From contig JAHEEA010000006.1 in the NCBI GenBank assembly GCA_024640945.1, positions 1 through 61,059 on the forward strand: a stretch of 61,059 nucleotides of DNA, read 5' to 3'. This document shows positions 50,306 through 57,778 of this stretch, piece by piece (within the stretch, counting starts at the first letter, position 1; each line of letters opens with the position of its first letter). The notes under the pieces were generated by a model. That model had not been told where the DNA came from and searched no databases. It saw nothing but the letters and a program-made list of their open reading frames with translations. The position numbers and the translations under genes were made by a program. This stretch comes from Candidatus Methylopumilus sp. GTDB taxonomy: Bacteria; Pseudomonadota; Gammaproteobacteria; Burkholderiales; Methylophilaceae.

Positions 50306-50880
50306 CGGTTCACAAAACCAATCTGACTTACTTTGTCTTTAATGACGATTTTAGAAACGCTGCCGTAATCAATTTGTAAACGCACTGCATGTATCAAGGG
50401 GAGATTTAGAGCCTCAGCAACTAAAGCTCTAATCACCCCAGCATGTGTGAAAGCAATCACTGTCTCACCCTCGTGTTTTTCGCTGATCTCTTCCAAAAAG
50501 CTTTTAGCTCTTAAATGTAAATCTTGGTATGACTCACCATTAGGTGGCGTATGGCGTATGTGCGCCTCAGTCCATTCGCCTACAATCCCTTGAGGAATAT
50601 CAGACCAAGGCTGTAACTCCCAATCACCAAAATTAAGCTCCATTAAACGACTATCTTGCATCACCGTTGTGCTGTTTAGATGAGTAGCACTAGCATGGGC
50701 AAGCTTTAAGCATCGTTGTAAAGGACTGCTAAATATCTCTGTTGATGTAATAGCGTTTAATTTGTTTTTTAATACTTCAAATTCCTCATTAAAACTTGGC
50801 GCAACATCGATATCAGCATGTCCATAGCACACACCATCGAGTACCTGAGGTCTTGTATGCCTAATTAAATAGAGGTCCAT
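50302..50880 (-). CDS. cobC: Alpha-ribazole phosphatase-like histidine phosphatase (CobC)
   Basis: A 192-residue phosphoglycerate-mutase-fold enzyme: catalytic LIRHTRP at the N-terminus, SSPLQRCLKLA, LMELNFGDWELQPW (CobC-like) and FTHAGVIRALV. CobC dephosphorylates alpha-ribazole phosphate in cobalamin assembly/salvage, consistent with btuB and btuM next door. Its stop overlaps the btuM end by 4 bases. Confidence 0.85.
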   Translation of the reverse strand: MDLYLIRHTRPQVLDGVCYGHADIDVAPSFNEEFEVLKNKLNAITSTEIFSSPLQRCLKLAHASATHLNSTTVMQDSRLMELNFGDWELQPWSDIPQGIVGEWTEAHIRHTPPNGESYQDLHLRAKSFLEEISEKHEGETVIAFTHAGVIRALVAEALNLPLIHAVRLQIDYGSVSKIVIKDKVSQIGFVNR

Positions 50881-51003
50881 TGAAATGCCTTTAGCTGAAG
50901 CGCTGTTATTAATAGTGTAGATTCTACCGTTTTAGCTTTATTTAAAGGGAAAACAGACTCTTTAAATATGGGCTATTACAAATAAGTTTAAAGTTTGAGA
51001 TGC

Positions 51004-51104
51004 CACAATAGATTTAGTTTGCTATAATGCCCGTCTTTCGCGATGTGCAAACATCATGAAATGATGGCTGGGTAGCTCAGTTGGTAGAGCAGCGGATTGA
51101 AAAT
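51004..51104 (+). repeat. Left 101-bp duplication: tRNA-Phe promoter plus 5' half
   Basis: Matches 60921-61021 with three mismatches (51022, 51032, 51057). It contains the TG-extended -10 TGCTATAAT (51020-51028) and tRNA-Phe nucleotides 1-39 (51066-51104), stopping in the anticodon arm. It is a tRNA fragment, not a functional gene. Confidence 0.95.
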
Positions 51105-51270
51105 TGCTTCAAACCGTTACACACCGCCCACCAAATCTCCCAAACTTCCTGTTCTAATTCAAAGTTTTTCACAAAGTTTAGCCAGAATTTTACACGGCTA
51201 CACAACGGTTGCGCATTTCACAACATCGAAAACATACTTTTTCCTTTTGTTATTTTTAAAGGAAAACATC

Positions 51271-52476
51271 ATCGCTACCCTATCCCAAAACTCAGTTCAA
51301 ATACTTGATGGCGCAGTCACATTAACTAAACGAAAGAAAAGCCCAGCTTGGCAATGTCGATACAGAATTGGCAGAAAATGGATACGTATAACAACGCATC
51401 AAACTGATTTAGACAAAGCGAAAAAGATAGCGCACGACAGTTATCTGCGAGCGAAGTTTAGAGAAGATGAAGGCTTGCCAATTATCAATAAGCGTTTTGA
51501 TGCTGTGGCAAGAGTAGCCAAACAAAAGATGCTAAACGCATTAAGTGCTGGCGAAGGCAAAGTGATTTACAAAGACTACGTTGCTGCTATCGACAAATAT
51601 CTCATCCCATTTTTTGGTAGCTATAACGTCAACAGTATTACTTATGGACTGATTAAACAGTTTGCTGAGTGGCGTGATAAAAGACTTGGACGCAGAACAA
51701 AAGCCAGCACGATTAACACACATAACAGCGCATTAAACAGAGTGTTTGATGAAGGGCTAACGTATGGCTACTTAGTTAAATCTCAAATTCCAATGCTACA
51801 AAACAAAGGCGTTAAAAGTGAACGTCGCCCCAACTTCACCATAGAAGAATACTTACAGTTAGGTAGGTATATGCGGCATTGGATAAATGTTGGCAAAGAT
51901 GGCAAAAGCAGAGATATGCGTTATTTGCTACGTGATTATGTGTTGATATTAGCGAACACTGGAATGCGACACGGCACTGAATCGTACGGCATTAAATGGA
52001 AGCATTTAAGTTGGCATATAAACGATGGTGTAAGAGTGTTAATGATTAGCGTAGATGGAAAAACAGGACAGCGTGAATTGGTAGCTCGTCATAGTGCCGT
52101 TCGTTATTTCAAACGCATTCATAGTCGTGCTATCGACTTACAACATTTAAGTTTTGAGGAAGTGATTAAAGAAGGTTTAGACAAGTATGTATTTAGATTA
52201 GCCGACGGCACTAAAACAGAAAACTTAGGACATACATTTACAGCATTGATGACAGATGCTGACTTACTAATAGATAGAAGAACTGACACAAATAGAACGC
52301 TATATAGTTTGCGTCACACTTATGCGACGTTTGCCCTGCTCTATAACAAAATCCCAATTTTTGATTTAGAAATGCAGATGGGCACAAGTGTTGAAATGAT
52401 TAGAAAACACTACTCACATCTAACAACAAGAAGTGTTGCGCGGCAATTAGCAGGAGGACAACAAAGGAAACGGTAG
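51271..52476 (+). CDS. int: Tyrosine integrase of the tRNA-Phe element
   Basis: About 401 residues. An N-terminal arm-binding-like domain (WQCRYRIGRKWIRITTHQTD), SAM-like core, and catalytic domain with Arg in ANTGMRHGTES (about residue 233), Lys in VDGKTGQRE, the box-II segment YSLRHTYATFA (where the usual His before LR is Tyr) and the nucleophile Tyr in MIRKHYSHL. It should integrate and excise the element. No ATG fits: AAAGGA (51258-51263) precedes ATC at 51271, which reads I-A-T-L where homologues probably have M-A-T-L. A TTG at 51097 inside the tRNA fragment would give a 459-residue product. Confidence 0.88.
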   Translation: MATLSQNSVQILDGAVTLTKRKKSPAWQCRYRIGRKWIRITTHQTDLDKAKKIAHDSYLRAKFREDEGLPIINKRFDAVARVAKQKMLNALSAGEGKVIYKDYVAAIDKYLIPFFGSYNVNSITYGLIKQFAEWRDKRLGRRTKASTINTHNSALNRVFDEGLTYGYLVKSQIPMLQNKGVKSERRPNFTIEEYLQLGRYMRHWINVGKDGKSRDMRYLLRDYVLILANTGMRHGTESYGIKWKHLSWHINDGVRVLMISVDGKTGQRELVARHSAVRYFKRIHSRAIDLQHLSFEEVIKEGLDKYVFRLADGTKTENLGHTFTALMTDADLLIDRRTDTNRTLYSLRHTYATFALLYNKIPIFDLEMQMGTSVEMIRKHYSHLTTRSVARQLAGGQQRKR

Positions 52477-52549
52477 CTTAGATTGACGCTAGGCGTTGTT
52501 AAAAGTGAGATTTGTTAAATCGAATAACTGAGTAGCTGGAGCAATAAAA

Positions 52550-52564
52550 GTCGTTTTAAACGAC
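52550..52564 (+). repeat. Palindrome copy 1 (T form)
   Basis: GTCGTTTTAAACGAC, flanked by AAAA and TTTT so that the dyad extends to 11-bp arms around one central T (52546-52568). Between the integrase and the 68-residue gene. Confidence 0.95.
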
Positions 52565-52692
52565 TTTTGTGTAAATCATTAGCACTAGCGAACGAAGAAA
52601 ATATTGGCGGTATTGTGTTTATTTTCAATTCATATAAACTAAGACTCAGGTTTTTGGAAAGTGATTCTTCCCAAATTCTTTAAAGATAAGAT

Positions 52693-52899
52693 ATGACAAA
52701 ACTTATAAATTTCCTTGCTAATGGTTGTAATGTAATCGTCGACTCGTACGCAAGTCGACGAGATTACGTATCGCCATCATCAAATGGCTTCGCAATGGAC
52801 CAAGTTCAATTGCGCGGTGATGTTGTTAAAGTCAGTGGTGACATTAAGAAAGCTATGAGGAATTATGGCGGAACATACCGCATTACACGCAACAGATAA
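52693..52899 (+). CDS. Small unknown protein upstream of DUF2335 gene
   Basis: 68 residues (MTKLINFLANGCNVIVDSYA ... GTYRITRNR), ATG start, no recognised domain. The DUF2335 start codon lies within its 3' end, a 35-base overlap suggesting coupling. A hairpin with a 13-bp stem is embedded in its early codons (52732-52767). Could be an antitoxin-like or regulatory peptide; that is speculation. Confidence 0.55.
   Translation: MTKLINFLANGCNVIVDSYASRRDYVSPSSNGFAMDQVQLRGDVVKVSGDIKKAMRNYGGTYRITRNR
52732..52767 (+). other. Strong hairpin inside the 68-residue gene
   Basis: GTAATC-GTCGACT, 8-nt loop, AGTCGAC-(2-nt bulge)-GATTAC. Thirteen paired bases within coding sequence, about 40 bases after the ATG. 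Confidence 0.7.
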
Positions 52900-53302
52900 A
52901 GATGGGAAGCAGTTTTCTGTAAGTCATACTGAAACAGATAGCCCCATCTTACCAGCCGCCAACTTGCGCGAACTAAAAGCAATAGACCCATCAATAGTTT
53001 CTTTTGTAATAGAGCAAACTAAAGCAGAGGCGGAGTTCAGAAGAGCGGAAACTAAAAAAATTAATCTCTTCGTGTTCTTAGAGAGGATATCTGGCGTAGT
53101 AGCTGGTCTTACAATCGCTATAACTGTATTTGTTTTAGGCTATCTTCTCGTGCTCGCTGGTCACGATTGGGCAGGCGTAGCATTGTGTGGTACGGCATTA
53201 GTTTCAATAGTAGGTCTCTTTATTACTAAGAAAGTTACTGATAAAGGCAGCCAAAATCAAACAAGCCCAAGTAAATCTACTAGAAATCGCCGACGCCGCT
53301 AG
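52865..53302 (+). CDS. DUF2335-like membrane protein
   Basis: 145 residues. The central part (PSIVSFVIEQTKAEAEFRRA, then two membrane helices around GLTIAITVFVLGYLLVLAGH and AGVALCGTALVSIVGLFI) has the layout of DUF2335 proteins, common in mobile elements; role unknown. The C-terminus is basic (STRNRRRR). GAGGAATT precedes the ATG inside the upstream gene. Confidence 0.7.
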   Translation: MAEHTALHATDKDGKQFSVSHTETDSPILPAANLRELKAIDPSIVSFVIEQTKAEAEFRRAETKKINLFVFLERISGVVAGLTIAITVFVLGYLLVLAGHDWAGVALCGTALVSIVGLFITKKVTDKGSQNQTSPSKSTRNRRRR

Positions 53303-53331
53303 CTCTAGTTATCAAGAATCTGCCCAATAAC

Positions 53332-53361
53332 AAAGCCCACTTTTTACAGTGGGCTTTTTTT
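53332..53361. terminator. Terminator between DUF2335 and AAA+ genes
   Basis: AAAGCCCAC / GTGGGCTTT stem with a 7-nt loop and T-run, between convergent genes and five bases from palindrome copy 2. Confidence 0.85.
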
Positions 53362-53366
53362 GTTTA

Positions 53367-53381
53367 GTCGTTTAAAACGAC
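53367..53381 (-). repeat. Palindrome copy 2 (T form on minus strand)
   Basis: GTCGTTTAAAACGAC on the plus strand, i.e. GTCGTTTTAAACGAC on the minus strand, between the converging DUF2335 and AAA+ genes. Confidence 0.95.
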
Positions 53382-53386
53382 TTTAC

Positions 53387-54070
53387 TTAGGCAGCACGCT
53401 TTAAGCGTTTTGCGATAAGCATTCGTGTCGCTGCCAAAATCTTACGTGCGCTACCTTCGCACGGCTCAATAATGTCTAGTAGCAGCTTGTCATCAATGCC
53501 ACTAACGCCGTAGTCAGCTAAAATCTGCTTAACTTTAGGCAACCAATCAACACTAGCCGCAGCGTTAAACTCAACGGTTACACAGCGGTTTACTACACCG
53601 TCTTCGACTTTGCCTAAATGGTTTGTCGTAAAAATAAAAATGCTATTTGTGCCACCTGTATTCATTGCGACCTTAAGCGACTTCATGCTTGTAGTGAGTA
53701 AGTTATCTACTTCGTCTAATACAAAGTAGTGATATGCGTTTCTACTCCATGCTAGCTGCGTTTGCGCCTTAATTCGCTCAATTACAGTCGCCCCGTTGTC
53801 ACCACCTTGTGCTACGTTTACGTAATTCACGTCAGCAATATTGCCACCGTTATTTTGCTCAATAATATTCGGCAAAATCTTTGCTAGTGCGCTTTTGCCC
53901 GTGCCATAAGTCCCGTAAAGCAAAATGCCGTTAGTGCCGCTCGATGGAAAACCAAAGCTACCATCTACGAGCCCTTCAACTGTTTCACGTGTTAGCGCAG
54001 AGTGAAATACAATGTCGTTAAGCGTTTTAGGCTCATACTTGCTGTCAAAATCACTAAAAATATTCTTCAT
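53387..54070 (-). CDS. Clamp-loader-like AAA+ ATPase
   Basis: 227 residues starting MKNIFSDFDSKYEPKTLNDI after AAGGAAACTAGC; the longer frame to 54130 lacks a ribosome-binding site. Walker A is GTYGTGKS (53-60), Walker B FVLDEVDNLL (about 117-125), sensor 1 IFTTN, and sensor 2 GSARKIL near residue 210. The size and order resemble RFC/T4 gp44-type clamp-loader subunits. Possibly assists replication or segregation of the element. A terminator separates it from the upstream gene on the same strand. Confidence 0.8.
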   Translation of the reverse strand: MKNIFSDFDSKYEPKTLNDIVFHSALTRETVEGLVDGSFGFPSSGTNGILLYGTYGTGKSALAKILPNIIEQNNGGNIADVNYVNVAQGGDNGATVIERIKAQTQLAWSRNAYHYFVLDEVDNLLTTSMKSLKVAMNTGGTNSIFIFTTNHLGKVEDGVVNRCVTVEFNAAASVDWLPKVKQILADYGVSGIDDKLLLDIIEPCEGSARKILAATRMLIAKRLKRAA

Positions 54071-54097
54071 GCTAGTTTCCTTTTTCACAAAATAAAG

Positions 54098-54132
54098 ACA
54101 AAAAAAGTGCGCAGTATTGCTACCGCGCACTT
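54098..54132 (-). terminator. Terminator/attenuator between the 270-residue gene and the AAA+ gene
   Basis: On the minus strand AAGTGCGC, 12-nt loop, GCGCACTT, then a run of Ts. It would lower read-through into the ATPase gene. Confidence 0.75.
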
Positions 54133-54140
54133 GTTGTTAC

Positions 54141-54953
54141 TTAAGCTGCTGCTTTATTAACTGCGTTGTTAATCGCAGCGTCATTCGCCGCAGCTTTTTG
54201 CTCAGACTTTTTGTTGCTAATCTTTGCTTTGTTATTGCTGTAGCAAGCAGCTAGTGCTGTGTTAAGCGCACCTGTGCTTTCTGTTACAGCGTTAATCACA
54301 AACTTGCCGTTCGCTTTTTGTGTCGCAACAAATACAACTTGTTGTCCCACTTTGCTTGCGTCTAAAGTTTCAGCAATCTTTGTGCTAGTTAATTCTGCTA
54401 ATACTTTCTTAGCTAAAAACGTCTGTACAGCTTCTGCTTTTGCTTTAGTTGTTAAAGCGTTGCCGCGTGCCAATTTAATTTCTTGTACGCCGCCGCTATT
54501 TTTAATAAAGCTAACTATTTCATTAGCTTTTTTACCTTGCGCTAGAGCTGTGCGCAACACAATGCCATAAGTGCTAATGCGTCGTTTGTCAGCGTCACCA
54601 AATACACACTTAACAATTTTTACTAAATTGTGTGTGCCTTTTCTAAACACCAACTTATTAGCAGCAATGTAAGCGTCAAGTTGCTCACGCAAGTCTTTGG
54701 CTTTTGCTTTATCACCACACATTGCCAAGTATTTCGCATAACAATCAGCTAACAATTTATATTTCTCGTTGTTAGATTTAGCGTATGCGTTCTGTTCCCA
54801 CTGCTTACGTTCGTTAACAAGCGCAAAAACAAAGTTAGTGTTGTCGTTTAAAACGACTTTTGTTTTTGCTGTTACTTTAAGTGTTGTTTTAGTTGCTGCT
54901 GCTACTGTTGTTGCGTTTTTTACTGCTGTTACTGCTAGTGTCGTATTTGACAT
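54141..54953 (-). CDS. Ala/Lys-rich mobile-element protein of unknown function
   Basis: 270 residues. Low-complexity Ala/Thr/Lys ends flank a folded middle (about 45-155) with NERKQWEQNAYAKSNNEKYK and VKIVKCVFGDADKRRISTYG. From memory this resembles a family of hypothetical proteins common in proteobacterial plasmids and integrative elements. A perfect palindrome copy lies in its coding sequence, giving VVLND at residues 33-37. Could bind DNA given its charge. First gene of the minus-strand unit with the AAA+ ATPase. Confidence 0.65.
   Translation of the reverse strand: MSNTTLAVTAVKNATTVAAATKTTLKVTAKTKVVLNDNTNFVFALVNERKQWEQNAYAKSNNEKYKLLADCYAKYLAMCGDKAKAKDLREQLDAYIAANKLVFRKGTHNLVKIVKCVFGDADKRRISTYGIVLRTALAQGKKANEIVSFIKNSGGVQEIKLARGNALTTKAKAEAVQTFLAKKVLAELTSTKIAETLDASKVGQQVVFVATQKANGKFVINAVTESTGALNTALAACYSNNKAKISNKKSEQKAAANDAAINNAVNKAAA
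54843..54857 (-). repeat. Palindrome copy 3, inside the 270-residue gene
   Basis: GTCGTTTTAAACGAC on the minus strand (coding strand), read as VVLND, codons 33-37. Confidence 0.95.
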
Positions 54954-55097
54954 GATTTTGGCTTTCGTAAAATTTAAAAAATGCGCTAGTGCGTCTTACT
55001 TGTTGCGTTTGCCCTATCGACAATTCACATTTTAGGCTAATATCATTTAACACTACTTTTGAGACAATTAATTGATAACACTTTGTGAAAAACGGTT

Positions 55098-56018
55098 ATG
55101 GAAAATACAGTTGTATATAAAGGTATGAAACGCCTGCGCTATAGCAGCAGTGCGGAAGAGATTAAAGATGCTTATCACAGTCCATATAAACTGTGGCGTG
55201 ACTATTTACGTTTAAGCAAAGACTATTGGTGGGTGTGTCAGCAAAAAGGCGATACGTTAGATGCTGAGCTAAAAGCGATGTATGAAGACTTTGGGGATGT
55301 GTATGCGCTTGGCTTTAATGATTGGTGGCACCAAAAAGGTAGAGCGTTATTTGCTGAACAAGTAAAACTACCAGCTGTTAAACAGGTAAGCGACGACTTT
55401 AGTAATCTAAGCCCAAATCCACAACATCACTTAGTTGTAGAAATCCCACTTAACTTAACGGAACGCACGATTAGCCGTCAGTTAATGAAGATACTGCGAG
55501 CACAACCAAACAGAGAGATTAAAAGAGTTAGTCACGCTAAACGTCCATTAGCTAAGCTAGTCGGTATTAGAAAGCGAGTGCTTAGAACAGCACACGATAT
55601 ATGGTGTGTTAATCATCTCGTCAGTCTTGCCAAGCAAGAAGGCAGCAATATAGGTGCGCCATTTAATAAGATGACTACGCATCAAATGGGTGTTGGCTTT
55701 CGGCTAGTGCGTAACTGTATGCCACGTGCTGGCGACGGCATTGAAGGTGGGAGAAAGAAACGCAACGGCATGAAGGTTGCTGTTAGTCGTATGTTAAACC
55801 GTGCCGATACTTTAATTGCTAACGCTGAAATCGGTAAGTTTCCAAGTTTTGAGAAAATCGAGCTACGTGAACGTTGGACTGATGAACAACAAAAGGCGTT
55901 GAATACGGCACTAGCTAACAATCAATGGATACCGCCAGCAGCAGATATTGAAGAATTTAGAAAGATGTTTGAGCGAGCACCAAAAGTCGCAGCAAGCTTT
56001 AAGATGTGGAGTGATTAG
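55098..56018 (+). CDS. Mobile-element protein of unknown function (306 residues)
   Basis: Begins MENTVVYKGMKRLRYSSSAE. The N-terminal part SPYKLWRDYLRLSKDYWWVC ... YEDFGDVYALGFNDWWHQKG follows a pattern remembered from hypothetical proteins widespread in gamma- and betaproteobacterial mobile elements. A predicted helix-turn-helix-like stretch (LTERTISRQLMKILR) is near residue 120, and the middle is strongly basic. A replication or DNA-binding role is possible but unproven. Divergent from the 270-residue gene with a 144-base AT-rich spacer. Confidence 0.65.
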   Translation: MENTVVYKGMKRLRYSSSAEEIKDAYHSPYKLWRDYLRLSKDYWWVCQQKGDTLDAELKAMYEDFGDVYALGFNDWWHQKGRALFAEQVKLPAVKQVSDDFSNLSPNPQHHLVVEIPLNLTERTISRQLMKILRAQPNREIKRVSHAKRPLAKLVGIRKRVLRTAHDIWCVNHLVSLAKQEGSNIGAPFNKMTTHQMGVGFRLVRNCMPRAGDGIEGGRKKRNGMKVAVSRMLNRADTLIANAEIGKFPSFEKIELRERWTDEQQKALNTALANNQWIPPAADIEEFRKMFERAPKVAASFKMWSD

Positions 56019-56022
56019 TTAA

Positions 56023-56037
56023 GTCGTTTTAAACGAC
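56023..56037 (+). repeat. Palindrome copy 4 (T form)
   Basis: GTCGTTTTAAACGAC, flanked by AA and TTT, 4 bases after one stop codon and 22 bases before the next ATG. Confidence 0.95.
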
Positions 56038-56059
56038 TTTCTATGTTTGGAGTGAAACT

Positions 56060-56500
56060 ATGGATTTCGAAAAAACAAAAAGAGTTATAGCTGATTCGAA
56101 AGTGGCACTCGAGCTGTTTGATAAACAGCCTGTTGCTGAGAATTTTCGCTTAGCAGTAATTTTGAATGTTACTTTGATAAGAGCTATTGGACATATTCTT
56201 CAAAATGAGATTTCTTGTGATGCTAAGCTAGTTTCAATAAATAAGGAGTTATTTACAGCTAAGAAAGATGATGAAATATTTGCCCATTTCATAAAAGAGT
56301 TCAGAGACAAGGTGCTTAAAGAGTATATCTCCGCTGTAAATTGGGCATCTATAACAGTTCAAGCTACAAAAGCACATAGAATGGAGTACTTAATTACTGA
56401 GGGTGAATTTGAGGGTAAGGATTTTATCGCCCTTGTTTCACGCAGCATTGAATGGTGGGAAGGCTATTTAACCGAATTGATTAAATTAACTTCACAATAA
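56060..56500 (+). CDS. Unknown helical protein (HEPN-like pattern)
   Basis: 146 residues, predicted mainly helical, ATG after GGAG. FRLAVILNVTLIRAIGHILQ and FAHFIKEFRDKVLKEYI recall a group of short helical hypothetical proteins; a HEPN relation is conceivable but the catalytic RxxxxH motif is not present. No function assigned. Confidence 0.6.
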   Translation: MDFEKTKRVIADSKVALELFDKQPVAENFRLAVILNVTLIRAIGHILQNEISCDAKLVSINKELFTAKKDDEIFAHFIKEFRDKVLKEYISAVNWASITVQATKAHRMEYLITEGEFEGKDFIALVSRSIEWWEGYLTELIKLTSQ

Positions 56501-56561
56501 CGTTTCATGTTATTAGTTAGATTAAGCAAGCACAGCGTTGGACAAGTTTTCACTTTAATCA

Positions 56562-56575
56562 TTTTAGACGACTTA
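56562..56575 (+). repeat. Degenerate half copy of the palindrome
   Basis: TTTTAGACGACTTA matches one arm of the repeat with one substitution; the other arm is decayed. Between converging genes. Confidence 0.5.
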
Positions 56576-56598
56576 CTATGCGAGTAACGTTTGGCTAG

Positions 56599-56760
56599 TT
56601 AGCGTACTAGCGCAGGATAACCCACTAAGTTAGCTTTGCCATATAAGGCTTCTAGCTGAAGTTTGGCTTTGTAAGCATCTGTAGCTTGAACAACAATTGG
56701 CGTTGTTGTTTTGATTGTTTTTGTCACTTCCACTTTTACTAAGCATTTATAAGTATTCAT
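56599..56760 (-). CDS. Small unknown protein, 53 residues
   Basis: MNTYKCLVKVEVTKTIKTTT ... NLVGYPALVR, ATG start preceded by GAGGACAAATAGAG. The sequence reads as a compact beta-alpha fold, with a strand-rich N-half and a helix (AYKAKLQLEALYG). Similar small proteins occur in phages and plasmids, as I recall. It is the only gene in the 56501-56892 gap. Confidence 0.6.
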   Translation of the reverse strand: MNTYKCLVKVEVTKTIKTTTPIVVQATDAYKAKLQLEALYGKANLVGYPALVR

Positions 56761-56892
56761 CTCTATTTGTCCTCAGCCTAAAGCCTTACAGTAAAGTCTT
56801 CTGCGCTGTATTCCTACCAATATTTGCCTTTCAAAATGAATCAAAATCTATAGATTTTTTAGGGTTTTCTTTTGTTTGGCATAAATATTTAT

Positions 56893-57192
56893 ATGAACGA
56901 ATACAAAGCAGACAAACTAACCAGCGATTGGCTTAAGCAAAACGGAATGGATGAAAAGAGCTTTACGGTGATTGAATTGCCATTTCTACAAGCACAGCAA
57001 GTCGCTAACGCATTATTAAAGTTTCACGCTAGTTTATTAAATGAAGAACAAACTGACCTACTGAATAACTACATCAACGACATTAAGCACAAAGCTAAAC
57101 GCAAGAAGCTCAATAAAACGAGGGTTTATCGGGTATTAAATTTAGGCAAACAAATTAACAGGCAAGTATTTAAGGCATACAAACGCAGATAA
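56893..57192 (+). CDS. Small unknown protein, 99 residues
   Basis: Starts MNEYKADKLTSDWLKQNGMD; a TTG 21 bases upstream is a less likely alternative. Helical, with a very basic C-terminus (KHKAKRKKLNKTRVYRVLNL, then YKRR). May bind nucleic acid. No family recognised. Confidence 0.6.
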   Translation: MNEYKADKLTSDWLKQNGMDEKSFTVIELPFLQAQQVANALLKFHASLLNEEQTDLLNNYINDIKHKAKRKKLNKTRVYRVLNLGKQINRQVFKAYKRR

Positions 57193-57508
57193 GCTACTGC
57201 GCTAACAAAGAGCAAAAACTTGGGTTGGAATATGACGGCTAATGACCCCAAACTCGTTATTCACTGCTGTAAAAGATGAATAGCAATAGAGTGCGTGCCG
57301 CGAGATTACTCACAAAGCAAATCAATGCTGAAGTGAGTTGGAAGTTTTAATAAGAGCGTCTTTCATAAAATCTTTTTACAGTCGTGTCACACATGCTGAA
57401 TCAGTTAGACACGGAGCGACGGTGATGTTTTTTTGTTTCGGCAAAAGACATAGCCGTCGTTCGCCTTCAAAATCAGTCAGTCAATCAAAAGTCATCCATT
57501 CAATAAAA

Positions 57509-57524
57509 GTCGTTTCAAAACGAC
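57509..57524 (-). repeat. Palindrome copy 6 (variant with extra base)
   Basis: GTCGTTTCAAAACGAC on the plus strand; one extra C in the centre relative to the other copies. Confidence 0.85.
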
Positions 57525-57649
57525 TCTTTCGAAAAAGCTGCTGAGCAAAAGCGAATGCTTTTGTGAAAGCAAGCAAGCGTTAGCTTGCTGTCAGTGATGC
57601 TAAATATAAAAACAAAGCTATTGCTTAGTTTCTTTGTTTTAGCACTAGC

Positions 57650-57660
57650 AGACGACTTAA
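57650..57660 (+). repeat. Degenerate half copy of the palindrome
   Basis: AGACGACTTAA resembles the decayed arm seen at 56562-56575; preceded by AGCACTAGC. Confidence 0.35.
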
Positions 57661-57778
57661 CTAATTGATTATTGGACATAACATGAACATAAAGGACATA
57701 TGGCAAAAAATGATAGGAAAAGAAAACATAAGAAATTACGCTGCTAATAATGAAAACCACACATTATTAGAGGAAGAA

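Larger units (their letters stand above)
57193..57682 (+). other. Intergenic region rich in inverted repeats
   Basis: About 490 bases without a convincing gene. It holds GAGCGACGG (57412) paired with CCGTCGTTC about 38 bases on, palindrome variant copy 6 (57509-57524), CAAAAGC-GAAT-GCTTTTG (57546-57563), GCAAGC / GCTTGC (57570-57588) and AAACAAAG / CTTTGTTT (57610-57639). Candidate origin, structured RNA or recombination region. Confidence 0.5.

Noticed and set aside
54259-54570. Frame antisense to the 270-residue gene
   Set aside because: Shadow of an Ala/Lys-rich gene; residue bias reflects the complementary codons.
57338-57544. 68-codon frame in the hairpin-rich region of the element
   Set aside because: Ser/Arg/Lys-rich with no start signal; it crosses inverted repeats and the variant palindrome.
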